Assembly: GCA_964607425.1 (NCBI GenBank)
Contig: CAZSKQ010000001.1
Span: 58,169-122,168, forward strand
Direction of reading: 5' to 3'
Length of the DNA stretch: 64,000 bases
Origin: IDS-8 sp964607425
GTDB taxonomy: Bacteria > Pseudomonadota > Gammaproteobacteria > Steroidobacterales > Woeseiaceae
The notes beneath the pieces were generated by a model, which saw only the letters and a list, made by a program, of their open reading frames with translations, ran no database searches and had not been told where the DNA came from. Positions 8,375 through 16,541 of this stretch are shown here, one piece after another; position 1 is the first letter of the stretch; each line of letters begins with the position of its first letter. The position numbers and the translations under genes were made by a program.

Positions 8375-9391
8375 TCAGCCCAGATCCCCGGCGCGAATGA
8401 GCCGCGCGGCCGACGCGATACTCTCGAATCGCCCGAGGCCCCGGCTCTCGACCATATTTTCCAGCACTGACAACGACTTCATCGACAGGTTCTTCGGATG
8501 CCCCATGACGTGGCACAGGCGCATGGGCGGGTCGCGGCGAGGCAGGCGTGCGAGCCCGGCCGCTTTTGGATGGTCGACCGACAGCTCCGCGACCCGGCTC
8601 GCACCGAGCAGCCGGCGCAAAATTTCCGGTTTGCCGATGCGCTTGCCGGCACCGTCGCCGAAGACCCCGTCCTGCCGGCCGGTGAGCCGGTCGCGGACCC
8701 GGTCCCAGTAGTAGCCCAAGGGCAGTTTCTGCGGCGTCACCGGGATTTCCAGGAACCGGCCGGTGTCGTTCGGCGCCAGGGGCGAATCTTCGAAACGCCA
8801 CCATTCCCGGCGCGGGGCTCGCCGGAAGTCGAAGCCTTTCTCGTCGTCCCTCAACGAAGCGCCCGGCACCACGCTGCTGTCGACGTCGATACCGCATTGC
8901 AGCAACGGGCCGGCAATGGATGAAAACGGCTCGACACAGAAACCGCCCGCCCGGTATGACGTGGGCGCCGTACCGCAGGTCTCACCGAGGAGCCCGGCGT
9001 AGCGCCGCACGATGTCGGCCGCCTCGTCCGCGGTGAACTGCTCGAGGCGGTAGCGCGTGTCCGCGAACCTCCATCGGCCTTCCACGACCTCTGTATCCTC
9101 CCAGTGCGGGTGGATGTGCAGGCCGATGTCGTGGCCCGCGTCCGCGATCCCGCGAATATGGCGGCGGACGCGATCGAGATCGGCGGACAGCCGCGGGCAG
9201 GTCGGCGCGAGCTGCCGCATCCGCCAGAGCATGCCGGCATCGATGTAGAACGTTATGCGATAGCCGTGCCGCCGGGCGCTCCTGAGCAATGCCTCGCAGG
9301 GCTCGAACAGGCACCTTTCGAGCGTTCCGCTCTTGTGAAAGAAAACCTCGTAGTCCTGGCTGAGGATCAGGATCGTATCGCTTGAGATCAC
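8375..9391 (-). CDS. Polysaccharide deacetylase-like protein (NodB/CE4-type fold)
   Basis: 338 residues if translation starts at the GTG at 9389-9391 (then ISSDTILILSQDYEVFF). The frame is open to 9751, with an ATG at 9514, but the extra residues are compositionally REP-derived and look non-coding. Motifs fit a CE4 hydrolase: the D-x-E acid pair in SQDYEVF, the metal-binding H-x-H in IGLHIHPHW, and SYRAGGFC as the arginine motif. It would remove acetyl groups from a polysaccharide. It differs clearly from the usual XrtA-locus deacetylase, which starts with a TVDVEDYF-type motif. No signal peptide is visible. Confidence 0.7.
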   Translation of the reverse strand: MISSDTILILSQDYEVFFHKSGTLERCLFEPCEALLRSARRHGYRITFYIDAGMLWRMRQLAPTCPRLSADLDRVRRHIRGIADAGHDIGLHIHPHWEDTEVVEGRWRFADTRYRLEQFTADEAADIVRRYAGLLGETCGTAPTSYRAGGFCVEPFSSIAGPLLQCGIDVDSSVVPGASLRDDEKGFDFRRAPRREWWRFEDSPLAPNDTGRFLEIPVTPQKLPLGYYWDRVRDRLTGRQDGVFGDGAGKRIGKPEILRRLLGASRVAELSVDHPKAAGLARLPRRDPPMRLCHVMGHPKNLSMKSLSVLENMVESRGLGRFESIASAARLIRAGDLG

Positions 9392-9531
9392 CGGTTCATC
9401 CCGCGCTGCCTGTCGCCCGCGGCTGCAGGAGCAGCCAGCGGCGTGGGGCGTCAATGCTAACGCAATCGCGGCCGGATTCCCGAGGTGCCCGTCACGGATG
9501 GGGGTGTGAGGCATACCGGCCCTGCCGTGGG

Positions 9532-9582
9532 TATTCGCGCGCGCTGCGCGCTCCTGCAACCGGGGGCGGGGCTTCTCGCCCG
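9532..9582. repeat. REP-like palindromes just downstream of prsK
   Basis: A family-A REP (stem GCGCGCGCTGCGCGC, ending CTCCTGCA) at 9532-9558 is followed by a short GGGCGGGG...TCTCGCCCG palindrome to 9582. Together they lie between the PrsK stop (9585) and the deacetylase. They could act as a transcription or mRNA-stability element. Confidence 0.7.
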
Positions 9583-9584
9583 AG

Positions 9585-11630
9585 TCAGCGCTCGATGGGA
9601 AGCCGTATCGAAAAGGTCGTGCCGACGCCCGGCTCCGAACCGATCTCGAGCTGCCCGCCCAGGGTGCGGACGTATTCGCGGGCCTGGTAGGCGCCGATGC
9701 CCATGGCTTCGGATCCCTTGGTGCTGTCAAAGGGGCGGAACAGGCGCTCACGGATGAATTCCGCGCTCATCCCGCAGCCGGTGTCGGCGATCGTCACGTG
9801 CGCGACGCCGTCCTCGGGCTCCAGCGCCACCGTTATCCTGCCGCCGCTGCCGGTCGCATCCTGGGCGTTGCGCACGAGATGCTCGAAAACGTTGGTAAGC
9901 CGGTCCGGGTCGGCGCTCACCGTTATCGAGCCGTCCGCGACCCGCAGTTCCGGCACCGGTTGCCGCTGGTTGCTGCGTTCGACCGCCTGCCGCAGCGCCT
10001 CCCCGAGGTCCACCGGTTCCCGCACCGGCTCCTTGGAGCGGCTTGCGAGCTGCTCCATCAGGCGCTTCATGCGGGTAACCGAGTGCGCGATAGTCGAGAT
10101 CGCGTCGTCGACGAACTTCGGATTCTGGCGGAAGCGCTCCGCGTTCCTCACCACCAGCGACTGCTGTGCGACCAGGTTGCTGAGGTCGTGCATCAAAAAA
10201 GCCGTCAGCCGGTTATAGGTGCCGAATTGCCGGGTTTCCGCCAATCGCCGATCGGCCTCCGCCTGGCTGATGTGCGTGGCCACATGCCGGCCGACGGTCC
10301 GCAGCAGGTCGTGGTCTTCGAAGTTGAGCGCCGGCACGACGGCAGGCTTACGCAGCAGGATGAAGCCGGACAGCGTGTCCCCGAGCAAAAGCGGCACGAT
10401 CAGCCACCAGTCGCGGGCCGCCGCCAGCCACGGCTCGAGCTGCAACCCGTCGTAGCGCATGGGCTCGCGCGCCATCTCCTCGATGTCGATCGTCCATTGC
10501 CGATCCTGCAGGAAGCTCACCAGGCTCGAGTTCTCGTCGATCGGCGACACCGTCGGGACCTCGCTGCGCCATGAGGCGACCGGCAGGTACGGCTCACCGT
10601 CGCCCTCTCGTACCCACACGATACCCCCGGGGCTGTTGACGATCTGCGCGACCGCCCGGATCGAGGTCGCCGGCACGTTATCGAGCCCGGACTCGGTCAG
10701 CGTACTGATGAAACGCAGCCATTCCCGCCGGTAGTCGTACTTGTACTGGAAGAACGTTTTCATCAGGAACACGCGCACCCGCGCGCGCGTCGACGCCGAC
10801 ACGGTCAGGACCGACACCAGCGCAACCGCCGCCACGATGAAAACGACGCCCGCGACCTCGCTCCACGAACCGCCGTACGTGGTGACGTAGTAATGCCCCA
10901 TCACCGTCAGCACGACGTAGATGCCGATGGCGGCGAGCGCAAAGGAATAGAACACGATCCGGCGCGGAAACTGCACCTCGAAGGACAGGTGGAAGGTGCG
11001 CCAGATACCGACCGCGAGCGGAGCCACGAACATGCCGTTCACGAAGCCGCGCGCTGCCCAGTACTCGCGTTCGCTGGTAGCGCCCGCGATCACGAGAACA
11101 AAGGGGATGAGGTCGAAAACGAACATTCCGGCGACCGCTACGCAGAAATAGCCGATCCCCGAGCGCGCATCGACGGGCGAGTTGCGCCAGATCTGCTCGA
11201 CGGCGGAGAGAATCAGGATGCAGAGCAGGAAGCCGCAGCCGACCATGGCAACCAGCGGCATCGGATCGTCCGAGCGCACGACGTACCAGCCGAACGGCAG
11301 TGCGGCGCAGGCCAGGACGATAATGCCGTAGCGCGAGGCGACGCGTTCGGCGAGCCGGGAAGGATCGATCGCGCGCAGGGTGGCGAGGAGCGCGATGAGC
11401 CAGGCAATGTAGCGCAGGATCTCGACCAGCACCGTGGTGAGGGTCGCGCCGATATAACCGAGGCTCTGCAACGCAAGCACCGCTCCCCAAAGAACGGCCG
11501 CACCCGACGCGATCGCGATCAGTGGCGACTGGGGGCTGTTCTTCCAGCGGCTGAGCAGCAACGCCGTCAGGATCGCGAAGAGGATCATCGCGATCGCGTA
11601 GCCGATGGCGGCTATTTCGTTCGTTTGCAT
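9585..11630 (-). CDS. prsK: XrtA/PEP-CTERM-type sensor histidine kinase PrsK
   Basis: 681 residues. About eight membrane helices cover residues 5-290. A GAF-like domain lies near 320-450, followed by a kinase core: H-box FLMHDLSNLVAQ, N-box EHLVRNAQDAT, G1 DTGCGMS and G2 GSEAMGIGAYQAREYV. The unusual H-box with HDLSN and the long hydrophobic N-terminus are typical of PrsK. In other bacteria PrsK signals to the sigma-54 activator PrsR to control exopolysaccharide and PEP-CTERM protein genes. PrsR normally sits next to PrsK but is not in this window. REP elements flank both ends of the gene. Confidence 0.88.
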   Translation of the reverse strand: MQTNEIAAIGYAIAMILFAILTALLLSRWKNSPQSPLIAIASGAAVLWGAVLALQSLGYIGATLTTVLVEILRYIAWLIALLATLRAIDPSRLAERVASRYGIIVLACAALPFGWYVVRSDDPMPLVAMVGCGFLLCILILSAVEQIWRNSPVDARSGIGYFCVAVAGMFVFDLIPFVLVIAGATSEREYWAARGFVNGMFVAPLAVGIWRTFHLSFEVQFPRRIVFYSFALAAIGIYVVLTVMGHYYVTTYGGSWSEVAGVVFIVAAVALVSVLTVSASTRARVRVFLMKTFFQYKYDYRREWLRFISTLTESGLDNVPATSIRAVAQIVNSPGGIVWVREGDGEPYLPVASWRSEVPTVSPIDENSSLVSFLQDRQWTIDIEEMAREPMRYDGLQLEPWLAAARDWWLIVPLLLGDTLSGFILLRKPAVVPALNFEDHDLLRTVGRHVATHISQAEADRRLAETRQFGTYNRLTAFLMHDLSNLVAQQSLVVRNAERFRQNPKFVDDAISTIAHSVTRMKRLMEQLASRSKEPVREPVDLGEALRQAVERSNQRQPVPELRVADGSITVSADPDRLTNVFEHLVRNAQDATGSGGRITVALEPEDGVAHVTIADTGCGMSAEFIRERLFRPFDSTKGSEAMGIGAYQAREYVRTLGGQLEIGSEPGVGTTFSIRLPIER

Positions 11631-11648
11631 AACCGGTCAGCGCAAGCC

Positions 11649-11755
11649 CTGCAGGAGCGCGCATCGCGCGCGATGCCACGGCGGTAGCGGGTACTCCAGC
11701 GGCCTGTGTGCTACCGCGACCGCCGTGGTATCGCGCGCGGTGCGCGCTCCTACGG
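11649..11755. repeat. Inverted REP pair (BIME-like) between manB and prsK
   Basis: A family-A REP (CTGCAGGAGCGCGCATCGCG) faces its inverted partner ending GCGCTCCTACGG. The palindrome extends inwards through GATGCCACGGCGGT and ACCGCCGTGGTATC, giving a stem of more than 35 bases around a roughly 30-base centre. The right edge overlaps the manB stop codon: the TAG at 11750-11752 is part of the REP consensus GTAGGAGCGCGC. Confidence 0.85.
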
Positions 11756-13246
11756 GGCCATCTCGTCCAGCAGCGCCAGGATCTCCCGCACTTTTTCCTG
11801 CATCAGTTCCTTGTTGCCGCGGCTTTCGACATTCAGCCGAATCACGGGCTCGGTGTTCGAGGCGCGCAGGTTGAAGCGCCACTCGTCGAATTCGAGGCTC
11901 ACGCCGTCGGTCTCGTCGATGGAATTCGCGTCCGGCGCGTAGCGGTCGCGGATCGTCCGGATGGCGTGCTCCGAATCCGCCACCTTGCGGTTGATCTCGC
12001 CGCTCGCCGGGAACTTCTCCATCCGGTCGTCCACCAGCTCCGAAAGCTTGGCGCCGCGCGTCGAGACGAGCTGCGCGACCAGCAGCCACGGCAGCATGCC
12101 GCTGTCGGCGTAATAGAAATCGCGGAAGTAATGATGCGCGCTCATCTCGCCGCCGTAGAGCGCATCCTCGCGGCGCATGACTTCCTTCATGAACGAGTGA
12201 CCCGATTTGCTCTGCACGGGCCGACCACCGAACTCCTCCGCGATCTCGATCGTGTTCCAGGTGAGCCGCGGGTCGTACACGATCGCCGGCCGCCCGTCAC
12301 TGGTCGCCTGCTGCCCGCCCCCGGCCGCCGGCTGCCCGTCGCTTGTCGTCGGCTGCCGGTCGCCGTAGGAGCGCGCATTACGCGCGATGCCACCATTGCC
12401 AACCGCAGCATCGCGCGCCATGCGCGCTCCTGCGGCTTCGAGCTGCGATTGCGCGAGCAGGCCGACGATGTAATAGCCCTCGATGAAGCGGCCATTTTCG
12501 TCGAAGAAAAAGCAGCGATCGAAATCCCCGTCCCACGCAATCCCGAAATCGGCTTTGCTTTCCGCAATCGCGTCGATCGTCGGCTTGCGATTCCCGGCCA
12601 GCATCGGATTCGGCACGCCGTTCGGGAAATGCCCGTCGGGCGCGTGGTACACCTTGACGAATTCGAACGGCAGGTGCGGCTCCAGCCTGTCGAGTGTCAG
12701 GCCGGCGCCGCCGTTGCCGGCATTCGCGACGATCCTGAGCTTCGACAGGCTCGGGACGTCGATGAAAGACAAAAGCCGGTCGATGTAGCGGTCATTGATA
12801 TCGATCGTCTTGCGCTCACCGGCCACCGCCGCCGCCCGCCGCCGGTCGCCCTGCGCCAGCTCGCGGATCTCCTTCAAGCCCGTGTCGCCGCTGATCGGCC
12901 GCGCCTCCCGGCGCACGAGCTTGAGGCCGTTGTAGTCGGCGGGGTTGTGGCTGGCGGTCACCATGATGCCGCCGTCGGCCTGCAGCTCACCGGTGGCGAA
13001 GTACACCATCTCGGTGCCGCCGAGCCCGATGTCGAGCACGTCGGCGCCCGCTTCGCGCACCCCGGCGGACACCGCGTCCGCGAACTCCGTGCTGGTCAGG
13101 CGGATATCGCGCCCAAGGACGATCGTCTTGGCGTCCAGGTATTCAGCCGCCGCATTGCCGATGCGATAGGCAATATCGACGTTGAGCTCGTTCGGAATCT
13201 GCCCACGGATGTCGTAGGCCTTGAAACATTCAATATTCACTGGCAT
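11750..13246 (-). CDS. manB: Phosphomannomutase/phosphoglucomutase with in-frame REP insertion
   Basis: 498 residues against about 455 for typical bacterial ManB/CpsG. It interconverts mannose-6-P and mannose-1-P for GDP-mannose and fucose synthesis. Motifs: phosphoserine loop TASHNPADYNG (Ser about 99), metal-binding DGDFDR (about 239-244), sugar-specificity loop GGEMSAHH (about 366-372) and phosphate-binding RASNTEP near the C-terminus. Residues about 271-320 have no counterpart in the family. They are encoded by an inverted REP pair followed by degenerate SDGQP/SDGRP repeats, and sit between domain 2 (ending GLLAQSQLEAAG) and domain 3 (starting AIVYDPRLTWN). All catalytic motifs are intact, so the enzyme is probably active. 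Confidence 0.93.
   Translation of the reverse strand: MPVNIECFKAYDIRGQIPNELNVDIAYRIGNAAAEYLDAKTIVLGRDIRLTSTEFADAVSAGVREAGADVLDIGLGGTEMVYFATGELQADGGIMVTASHNPADYNGLKLVRREARPISGDTGLKEIRELAQGDRRRAAAVAGERKTIDINDRYIDRLLSFIDVPSLSKLRIVANAGNGGAGLTLDRLEPHLPFEFVKVYHAPDGHFPNGVPNPMLAGNRKPTIDAIAESKADFGIAWDGDFDRCFFFDENGRFIEGYYIVGLLAQSQLEAAGARMARDAAVGNGGIARNARSYGDRQPTTSDGQPAAGGGQQATSDGRPAIVYDPRLTWNTIEIAEEFGGRPVQSKSGHSFMKEVMRREDALYGGEMSAHHYFRDFYYADSGMLPWLLVAQLVSTRGAKLSELVDDRMEKFPASGEINRKVADSEHAIRTIRDRYAPDANSIDETDGVSLEFDEWRFNLRASNTEPVIRLNVESRGNKELMQEKVREILALLDEMAP
12290..12435. repeat. REP inverted pair plus degenerate short repeats inside manB
   Basis: GTAGGAGCGCGCATTACGCG at 12364 and its inverted copy ending GCGCGCTCCTGCGG at 12435 form a REP pair. 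Adjacent bases 12290-12360 contain three or four degenerate copies of a CTGCCCGTCGCT-like unit. The whole stretch stays in the manB frame and encodes residues about 271-319. Confidence 0.88.
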
Positions 13247-13310
13247 GGGCGGAACGGTCCTGGATCGCGCAAGCTGAAACCGATGCCCCGGGATTATGGC
13301 AGAAACAGCC

Positions 13311-13400
13311 CTGCAGGAGCGCGCACAGCGCGCGAAGCCCCGGCCACGGGCGAAGCGATGGCCGATGTTGGTGAGTACCGCGCGCGATACGCCCTCCTAA
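13311..13400. repeat. REP inverted pair between manC and manB
   Basis: CTGCAGGAGCGCGCACAGCG starts at 13311 and an inverted partner, CGCGCGATACGCCCTCCTAA, ends at 13400. The right arm overlaps the end of manC: the TAG stop (13397-13399) is the TAG of the REP TAGGAG motif. The right arm is degenerate compared with other copies. Confidence 0.78.
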
Positions 13401-14839
13401 GTACTCGTTCCCTGCCGCCCGTACTTGTCCTCGAGCCGCACGATGTCGTCCTCGCCGAGGTAGTCGCCGCACTGGACCTCGATGATGTGCACGGGTTCCT
13501 CGAAGGGATTCGCGATACGGTGGACCGTGCCGACCGGGATGTAGGTCGCTTCGTTCACGCCGAGGTCGAACTCCTCGTCGTCCCGCGTGATGCGTGCCTT
13601 GCCGCGCACGACCACCCAATGCTCGGCGCGGTGCGCGTGCTTCTGCAGCGAAAGCACGGCTCCCGGGTTCACGATCAGGCGCTTCACCTGGAAACCCTCG
13701 GCACTGTCGATGGAATCGTAGCTACCCCACGGCCGGAACACCTGGCGGTGCAGCTTCGCTTCTTCGCGGCCCTGGCGCTTCAGCTCGTCGACGAGCTGCT
13801 TCACGTCCTGGGCGTGATCCTTGCTCACGACCAGCACAGCGTCCTTGTCTTCGACTACCACCACGTTTTCCAGCCCGACGGCCGCGACAAGCCTGCTCCG
13901 GCCGCGAAGATAGCTCTCCCGGCAATCGTGCAGGATGACGTCGCCGATCACGCTGTTGCCGTCCGCGTCCCGCGGGCTGACGTCATGCAGCGCACTCCAG
14001 GACCCGACGTCGCTCCAGCCGGCCGTGAGCGGCACCATAGCCGCACGCCCGGTTTTCTCCATGACGGCGTAGTCGATCGAGTCGGCGGGGCTGGAACGGA
14101 ACGCGTCCGGATCGGGTCGCAGGAAATCGTCGCCGGCGGCGGCGCCTTCGATGCTTTTCCGGCAGGCTTCGACGATCGCCGGTGCAAACGCAGCGAGCTC
14201 ATCCAGGTAGGTGTCGGCCCGGAAGAGGAAGATACCGCTGTTCCAGAAGAAGCGATTGGTTTCGAGCAGCCTGGCCGCCGTCTGCTCGTCCGGCTTTTCC
14301 ACGAAGGATGCGATCGGCGCCGCCTTCCCCTCCTGCACGTCGGCTTCGATGTAGCCGTAGCCGGTGTGCGCGCAGGTCGGCACGATGCCGAAGGTGACGA
14401 GCCGCCCGGCCGCGGCGGCAGCCTCGCCGGCCGCCAGGGCGGCGACAAAGGCGTCATTGTCCTCGATGACGTGGTCGGCCGGCATGATGAGTAACAGCGG
14501 TGACTCCGGGCCGTCGTTGCCCCGAGCCCCCTGCTCCGCGACCAGGGCCGCGAGCGCGGCCGCCGGAGCGGTATTCCGGCCTTCCGGCTCGAGCACGATC
14601 GTCGCCGGCACCCCTATCTCCCGGAGCTGCCCGGCGACCAGGAAACGGTGCGCTTCGTTGCAGACCACGAGCGTGCCGGCGGTTACGTTCGCCTTGCCGG
14701 CGAGCCTCTGCGCGGTTTCCTGCAGCATTGTCCGCTCGCCGGTGAGCGGCAGGAGCTGCTTCGGGTACATCGATCGGGACGCGGGCCAGAGACGGGTGCC
14801 GGAACCGCCCGAAAGAATCACAGGTTGGATCGCCGTCAT
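13397..14839 (-). CDS. manC: Mannose-1-phosphate guanylyltransferase / mannose-6-phosphate isomerase (bifunctional)
   Basis: 480 residues from the ATG at 14837-14839 (MTAIQPVILSGGSGTRLWP). The upstream in-frame extension lacks similarity. The N-terminal nucleotidyltransferase shows the GGSGTRLWP pyrophosphorylase signature, PKQLLPL and FVEKPD. The C-terminal cupin-type isomerase domain shows FRPWGSYDSID, QKHAHRAEHWVVVRG and a terminal EVQCGDYLGEDDIVRLEDKYGR. It makes GDP-mannose from mannose-1-P (product of ManB) and fructose-6-P-derived mannose-6-P. GDP-mannose then feeds gmd/fcl at 40-42 kb. Confidence 0.95.
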   Translation of the reverse strand: MTAIQPVILSGGSGTRLWPASRSMYPKQLLPLTGERTMLQETAQRLAGKANVTAGTLVVCNEAHRFLVAGQLREIGVPATIVLEPEGRNTAPAAALAALVAEQGARGNDGPESPLLLIMPADHVIEDNDAFVAALAAGEAAAAAGRLVTFGIVPTCAHTGYGYIEADVQEGKAAPIASFVEKPDEQTAARLLETNRFFWNSGIFLFRADTYLDELAAFAPAIVEACRKSIEGAAAGDDFLRPDPDAFRSSPADSIDYAVMEKTGRAAMVPLTAGWSDVGSWSALHDVSPRDADGNSVIGDVILHDCRESYLRGRSRLVAAVGLENVVVVEDKDAVLVVSKDHAQDVKQLVDELKRQGREEAKLHRQVFRPWGSYDSIDSAEGFQVKRLIVNPGAVLSLQKHAHRAEHWVVVRGKARITRDDEEFDLGVNEATYIPVGTVHRIANPFEEPVHIIEVQCGDYLGEDDIVRLEDKYGRQGTST

Positions 14840-14928
14840 AGCTTTGGACTCTAGACCAAGTGGCAGGCTTGAACAATCGAACGGCCCGGGGAGCACCCCG
14901 GGGGCTATCCTATCGGCTTGCCGCTTAC

Positions 14929-15020
14929 CGGTCGCCCGCATGGCGGGCTCCTACGGCGTAGCGGTCGCCCGCATGGCGGGCTCCTACGGCGTAGCGGTCG
15001 CCCGCATGGCGGGCTCCTAC
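14929..15020. repeat. Tandem array of a 33-base REP-B unit (2.8 copies)
   Basis: Units begin at 14929, 14962 and 14995. Each starts CGGTCGCCCGCATGGCGGGC and continues CTCCTACGGCGTAG; the third is cut after CTCCTAC. The two complete copies are identical. Each unit contains the CCCGCATGGCGGG stem-loop. The array lies between manC and the ugd stop, 90 bases upstream of the manC start. Confidence 0.93.
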
Positions 15021-15069
15021 GCAGGGGCGGCGTCGCGCGTGATAGCGGGGGCGCGGTAGGTCTTCCGGG

Positions 15070-16413
15070 TTACAGGGGCCGCTGCACCGACCTGCCGCGG
15101 CCTACGCCGTAGTACGCGATCCCCAGGGACTCGATCAGCCGCGGGTCGTAGAGATTCCGGCCGTCGAAGATCACTCCGTCCAGCAACTGCTCCTTCAGCG
15201 CCTGGAAATCCGGGCTGCGGAATTCCTGCCACTCGGTGACGATCACCAGCGAATGCGCGCCGGTGACCGCCTGCAGGGCGGTCTCGCAGAGCGTGAGCCC
15301 GTTGCCGTCGGGATAAAGCCGCCGCGTCTCGTCCATCGCTTCCGGATCGTAGGCACGCACGGAGGCACCGGCTTTCCAGAGGGCTTCCATGAGGTTCCGG
15401 CTGGGCGCGTCGCGCATATCGTCGGTCTTGGGCTTGAAGGAAAGCCCCCACAGCGCGATGGTCTTGCCCTCCAGCGAGCCGTTGTAGTGCGCGTGAATAC
15501 GCTGGAACAGCCGCTCCTTCTGGCGGTTGTTCACGGCCTCGACCGAGTTCAGCAGCTCCGCCTCGTAGCCGTTGGCGAACGCGGACCGGCACAGTGCGCG
15601 CACGTCCTTCGGGAAGCAGGATCCGCCGTAGCCGACGCCCGGGTAAATGAAGTGATAGCCGATGCGCGGGTCGGCGCCGATGCCGACGCGCACGTGCTCG
15701 ATATCGGCGCCGCAGCGCTCCGCAATGTTCGCAAGCTCGTTCATGAAGCTGATCTTGGTCGCGAGCATTGCGTTCGCCGCGTACTTGGTAAGCTCCGCCG
15801 AGCGTACGTCCATGCTGATGAAGCGATCGTGGCTGCGGTTGAACGGCTCGTAGAGCGCGCGCAAGAGCTCCGTGGTGCGCGGGTTGTCGGTGCCGACGAT
15901 GATGCGATCGGGCTTCATGAAGTCGCCGATTGCGGCGCCTTCTTTCAGAAATTCGGGATTGGAAACCACGTCGAACTCGTGCGGCACCCCCCGCTCCGCG
16001 AGCACGGACTGCACCATGGCGCGTACCTGGTCGGCGGTGCCGACGGGCACCGTCGACTTGTCGACGATGATGCGGTAGTCCTCCATGTGCTGCCCGATCG
16101 AGCGGGCGACAGCGAGAACGTGCTGGAGGTCGGCGGACCCGTCCTCGTCGGGCGGGGTACCGACGGCAATGAACTGGAAAAGACCGTGGCCGACCCCCTT
16201 GGCGGCATCGGTGGTGAACTCGAGCCGGCCGGCTTCGCGATTCCGGCGGAGGTAAGCATCGAGACCGGGCTCGTAGATCGGTACCTCGCCCGCGTTGAGG
16301 CGGTTGATACGCTCCTCGTTGATATCGACGCATACGACGTGGTTGCCCATCTCGGCCATGCAAGCGCCGGTCACGAGGCCCACGTAGCCGGAGCCAAAGA
16401 TCGTCAAACGCAT
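15070..16413 (-). CDS. ugd: UDP-glucose 6-dehydrogenase
   Basis: 447 residues, normal length for the family. The NAD-binding motif GSGYVGLVTGACMAEMG is at the N-terminus, followed by the central DKSTVPVGTAD and EFLKEGAA motifs. The catalytic cysteine lies in YGGSCFPKDV (about residue 260). It oxidises UDP-glucose twice to UDP-glucuronate, which the epimerase at 44567 could turn into UDP-galacturonate. It is divergent from wecB with a 128-base spacer. A second nucleotide-sugar dehydrogenase at 45598 belongs to the UDP-HexNAc class. Confidence 0.95.
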   Translation of the reverse strand: MRLTIFGSGYVGLVTGACMAEMGNHVVCVDINEERINRLNAGEVPIYEPGLDAYLRRNREAGRLEFTTDAAKGVGHGLFQFIAVGTPPDEDGSADLQHVLAVARSIGQHMEDYRIIVDKSTVPVGTADQVRAMVQSVLAERGVPHEFDVVSNPEFLKEGAAIGDFMKPDRIIVGTDNPRTTELLRALYEPFNRSHDRFISMDVRSAELTKYAANAMLATKISFMNELANIAERCGADIEHVRVGIGADPRIGYHFIYPGVGYGGSCFPKDVRALCRSAFANGYEAELLNSVEAVNNRQKERLFQRIHAHYNGSLEGKTIALWGLSFKPKTDDMRDAPSRNLMEALWKAGASVRAYDPEAMDETRRLYPDGNGLTLCETALQAVTGAHSLVIVTEWQEFRSPDFQALKEQLLDGVIFDGRNLYDPRLIESLGIAYYGVGRGRSVQRPL

Positions 16414-16457
16414 ATTTTGCTTCCCGGGAATTCGTTCTTGGGTGGGCTGGCACGCCG

Positions 16458-16463
16458 ATTATA
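16458..16463 (-). promoter_or_regulatory. Candidate -10 box for ugd
   Basis: The minus strand reads TATAAT 45 bases upstream of the ugd ATG, in the ugd/wecB divergent spacer. No good -35 hexamer is found 16-18 bases upstream, so this is a position guess only. Confidence 0.35.
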
Positions 16464-16541
16464 CAGATTGTGCGCGCGTTCTGGATTCCCCCCGGGGATG
16501 CCTGTAATCTCCCGCGCCGTGCCCCGTAGGCAGAAGCAAAC

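Noticed and set aside
11683..11695. GGCGGTAGCGG resembling the ops/JUMPstart element (GGCGGTAGCGT)
   Set aside because: It lies inside the inner stem of a REP pair, downstream of manB, not in a leader of a polysaccharide operon; probably coincidence.
11708..14494. 928-codon plus-strand open frame
   Set aside because: Antisense to manB and manC; no signal, domain or ribosome site.
14929..15020. Tandem array considered as a CRISPR
   Set aside because: Units are directly adjacent with no variable spacers, and no cas genes are present; it is a REP tandem.
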